Shown: piece by piece, positions 61,577-64,000 of the stretch | How the letters are laid out: every line of letters starts with the position of its first letter | Position numbering within the stretch: the stretch's first letter is position 1 | Origin: an uncultured Psychrosphaera sp. | Lineage (GTDB): Bacteria > Pseudomonadota > Gammaproteobacteria > Enterobacterales > Alteromonadaceae | Direction of reading: 5' to 3' | DNA: 64,000 bases | NCBI RefSeq assembly: GCF_947500655.1 | Contig: NZ_CANMSK010000003.1 | Span: 62,001 to 126,000, forward strand | Made by a program: the position numbers and the translations under genes | Notes under the pieces: generated by a model | Databases searched by the model: none | Told to the model about the DNA's origin: nothing | The model's input: only the letters and a program-made list of their open reading frames with translations

Positions 61577-62860
61577 ATGGATTTTTTCACAACGTACGGT
61601 GTAATGCTGGTAGTAACTGCCGCTGTAGTCGGATTTTTTATGGCTTGGGGCATAGGTGCCAATGACGTAGCAAATGCTATGGGTACTTCTGTAGGTTCTA
61701 AAGCACTTACCATTAAACAAGCAATTGTTATCGCAATGATATTTGAATTTGCCGGCGCTTATTTAGCTGGCGGTGAAGTTACTTCAACTATCCGCAAAGG
61801 TATCATTGACTCTGCTATGTTCGTCAATAACGCAGATTTACTGGTTATTGGTATGATCTCAGCTCTTTTATCTGCAGCTATTTGGTTAGCGGTTGCCTCT
61901 TACTTAGGTTGGCCAGTATCTACCACCCACTCAATTGTTGGTGCCATAGTTGGTTTCGCTGCATTTGGTGTAGGAATGGATGCCGTTAACTGGGGTAAAG
62001 TAGGCGGTATAGTATTGAGTTGGATTGTGACCCCTGCCCTGTCAGGTATTCTTGCTTACGTTATCTTTATGTCAGCACAACGCTTGATATTCAATACTAA
62101 AAACCCGTTAGAAAATGCAAAAAAATATGTGCCTTTTTATATGTTCTTAGCTGGTTTTATTATGTCACTTGTGACAATCAAAAAAGGCTTAAAACACGTT
62201 TTATCTGATTCTGATTTTGCCATAGGTACATTAGAAACTTATATTTATGCCTGTTTAGTTGGTATTTTGGTTGCTTTGGTTGGTAAATACTTTATTAGTA
62301 AAATAGAAATTGATCCTAAAGCTGATAAAAAAATGCAATTCAACAATGTTGAAAAAATCTTTTCAGTATTAATGATAGTAACAGCATGTTGTATGGCATT
62401 TGCTCACGGTTCAAATGACGTTGCTAATGCAATTGGTCCTTTGGCTGCCGTTGTAAGCATAGTTGGTAACAGTGGTGAAATCGCTGCAAAAGCAACATTA
62501 GCTTGGTGGATACTACCACTTGGTGGATTTGGTATTGTTGCTGGTTTAGCATTATTTGGTCATAGAGTTATTAAAACAATTGGTACAGGTATTACTCACC
62601 TTACGCCAAGTAGAGGCTTTGCTGCTGAATTAGCTGCGGCAACTACAGTTATTATTGCATCAGGTACGGGTCTTCCTATTTCTACTACACAAACTTTAGT
62701 TGGTGCGGTATTAGGTGTTGGTCTAGCACGTGGTATTGCAGCGCTTAATATGAGTGTTGTAAGAAATATCGTTGTCTCTTGGGTTATCACATTACCAATT
62801 GGTGCCGGCCTTGCAATTGTTTGTTTTGTTATATTAAAAGCAGTATTTGGTGTCGCTTAA
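61577..62860 (+). CDS. pit: Low-affinity inorganic phosphate transporter, Pit family
   Basis: 427 residues with about ten membrane segments. The two inverted signature repeats GANDVANAMGTSVGSKAL and GSNDVANAIGPLAAVVS are present, along with GWPVSTTHSIVGAIVGF and GLPISTTQTLVGAVLG. Moves metal-phosphate complexes with protons or sodium. Having it under a Pho box with DUF47 differs from the constitutive pitA of E. coli. Confidence 0.95.
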   Translation: MDFFTTYGVMLVVTAAVVGFFMAWGIGANDVANAMGTSVGSKALTIKQAIVIAMIFEFAGAYLAGGEVTSTIRKGIIDSAMFVNNADLLVIGMISALLSAAIWLAVASYLGWPVSTTHSIVGAIVGFAAFGVGMDAVNWGKVGGIVLSWIVTPALSGILAYVIFMSAQRLIFNTKNPLENAKKYVPFYMFLAGFIMSLVTIKKGLKHVLSDSDFAIGTLETYIYACLVGILVALVGKYFISKIEIDPKADKKMQFNNVEKIFSVLMIVTACCMAFAHGSNDVANAIGPLAAVVSIVGNSGEIAAKATLAWWILPLGGFGIVAGLALFGHRVIKTIGTGITHLTPSRGFAAELAAATTVIIASGTGLPISTTQTLVGAVLGVGLARGIAALNMSVVRNIVVSWVITLPIGAGLAIVCFVILKAVFGVA

Positions 62861-62886
62861 GTAACTAACGTAGGCAACGCTTAATG

Positions 62887-62917
62887 TAAAAAACCAGTTT
62901 CGGCTGGTTTTTTTTAC
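62887..62917 (+). terminator. Terminator after pit
   Basis: AAAACCAG-tttcgg-CTGGTTTT hairpin with eight T. Confidence 0.85.
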
Positions 62918-63010
62918 CCTCACATTTACCCTTTTTAGAAACATCATCTATACTTGTCATTCAACTTAATGCTCAACATACGATATCAATTTTGATAAAC
63001 AAGGACGGTT

Positions 63011-63874
63011 ATGACTCATATCATTATTCTACTATTATGTACTTGGCTAGCTGTTATGCCTTTCTACGCAATTGCTCTGTCTGCTAAACCTAATATCATG
63101 TTATCTCAAACAACGACTCTGGAGAGCTTACAGGACTCATATAAGGGATATTTAGCCAGTGAGAAACTAGATGGCGTACGTGGTTATTGGAATGGTGAAA
63201 ATCTAATATCCAGAGCGGGCAACATTATTCATGCGCCAACTTGGTTTATAAAAGACTTCCCAAACGTGCTACTTGAAGGCGAACTCTGGACTGGCAGAGG
63301 TCAATTTGATTTAGTCTCAGGCATTATCCGCAAACAAACACCCATAGACAGTGAATGGCAAAACGTGAAATTCATGCTGTTTGATGCCCCTAAGTCCCAG
63401 TTAATATTCTCTCAACGTATGGACTACATAGAAAACTTAATATCACCTTTAAACATTTCATGGCTGAAATTGGTCCCCCACCACTCATTTGAGAAATACA
63501 GCCAACTTATCGAGCATTATAATAAGCTAGTTAATAATAACGCTGAAGGATTAATGCTAAATAAAGCTGATGCGTATTATCAAAGCGGCCGTACCGACAA
63601 GATCATAAAGTTAAAACCTTTCACAGACAAAGAAGCCATAGTCGTTAGACACCTGCTAGGCAAAGGTAAATACAAGAATATGATGGGCTCATTGTTAGTA
63701 AAAGATAAAAACGGCAAAGAGTTTAAAATAGGCAGCGGCTTTAGTGATCAGCAAAGACAAAAACCACCTAAAATTGGTGACATCATTAGTTATCGTTACA
63801 CAGGCACCACAAAAACAGGCTTACCAAGATTTCCGGTGTTTATAAGAATTAGGAGTGATATGGAAGAGTTGTAG
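63011..63874 (+). CDS. ATP-dependent DNA ligase with signal peptide (LigE type)
   Basis: 287 residues. A hydrophobic N-terminus (about 1-24) predicts export to the periplasm. Motif I is KLDGVRG (the lysine forms the AMP adduct), and motif III, LLEGELWTG, follows. AEGLMLNK is motif IV, and KLKPFTDKEAIV motif V. An OB domain ends the protein. LigE enzymes are minimal ligases without extra domains, often found in bacteria that take up DNA. AAGGA precedes the ATG by 6 bases. The real role in the periplasm is debated. Confidence 0.9.
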   Translation: MTHIIILLLCTWLAVMPFYAIALSAKPNIMLSQTTTLESLQDSYKGYLASEKLDGVRGYWNGENLISRAGNIIHAPTWFIKDFPNVLLEGELWTGRGQFDLVSGIIRKQTPIDSEWQNVKFMLFDAPKSQLIFSQRMDYIENLISPLNISWLKLVPHHSFEKYSQLIEHYNKLVNNNAEGLMLNKADAYYQSGRTDKIIKLKPFTDKEAIVVRHLLGKGKYKNMMGSLLVKDKNGKEFKIGSGFSDQQRQKPPKIGDIISYRYTGTTKTGLPRFPVFIRIRSDMEEL

Positions 63875-63920
63875 GGGTGAGTTAGATAGTTTCGAGCTTC
63901 GAGTGGCGAGTTTCGAAAAT

Positions 63921-63956
63921 AGGCTGTAAGGCTGTAAGGCTGTAAGGCTGTAAGCC
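63921..63956 (+). repeat. 8 bp tandem repeat array C
   Basis: Four units of AGGCTGTA and a partial AGCC. Preceded by a TTCGAG-rich stretch (63888-63917), with TAGTTTCGA as also found beside array A. Confidence 0.88.
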
Positions 63957-64000
63957 AAATATTATAAATACGTATTGAACGCATGCTACTAATATTGATT

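Noticed and set aside
62954-62987. Possible Pho box before the LigE gene (TTGTCATTCAACTTAATG)
   Set aside because: Only the first half-site fits; the second matches poorly and the -10 at the right distance is weak.

Overview
The window is a stretch of chromosome from an AT-rich gammaproteobacterium. The gene neighbourhoods (barA/rlmD-relA-mazG, queA-tgt-yajC-secDF, rplU-rpmA-obgE with ispB divergent, mdh/argR divergent) and the AT-rich codon use suggest a marine member of the Alteromonadales, perhaps Colwelliaceae/Thalassotalea-like. That placement is an inference from gene order and composition, not from a tree. There is no rRNA, CRISPR array, recognisable transposase, integrase or phage gene.

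Layout. Bases 1-7054 hold a BarA-type hybrid kinase that runs off the left edge, divergent from rlmD-relA-mazG. Next is a 1351-residue secreted multidomain nuclease (7270-11325). The block valS, holC, pepA lies on the minus strand and is divergent from lptFG. A tRNA-Leu(CAA) gene at 19652-19736 is followed by three remodelled tRNA-Leu copies, each with its own terminator. After these come unfamiliar envelope or secreted genes: a lipoprotein, an outer-membrane protein, a small secreted protein and a sulfotransferase-like protein. This 19.7-24.1 kb stretch is the most accessory-looking part and is bounded by two similar ~60 bp sequences. From 24.3 to 32.5 kb are a chemoreceptor with a C-terminal sensor, a U32/RlhA-like protein, a GST, an MscS channel, two LPP20-like envelope proteins and YajQ. 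From 32.5 to 47 kb the genes are mostly housekeeping: secFD, yajC, tgt, queA, a GGDEF/EAL protein, folA, obgE, rpmA, rplU, ispB, mdh and argR. A DyP peroxidase follows.

The last third (48.4-62.9 kb) is a nearly complete phosphate-starvation locus: porin, phoB, phoR, ppx/gppA, pstS, a gcvR-like gene on the opposite strand, long pstC, long pstA, pstB, phoU, a DUF47 PhoU-like protein and a Pit permease. I see the same promoter layout (an 18 bp Pho box of 7-4-7 form, a 10 bp gap, then a -10 element) before the porin, phoB, pstS, pstC and the DUF47 gene. The same layout occurs 40 kb away before the secreted nuclease. This suggests the nuclease releases phosphate from extracellular DNA under PhoB control. 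A leader-bearing ATP-dependent DNA ligase (LigE type) closes the window.

Main points to follow up: the remodelled tRNA-Leu array and its possible new RNA fold, the Pho box before the nuclease, the duplicated promoter blocks and island-like boundaries at 19.7-24.1 kb, the 8 bp tandem repeats at the mdh/ispB junction and the right edge, and the enlarged PstC and PstA proteins.
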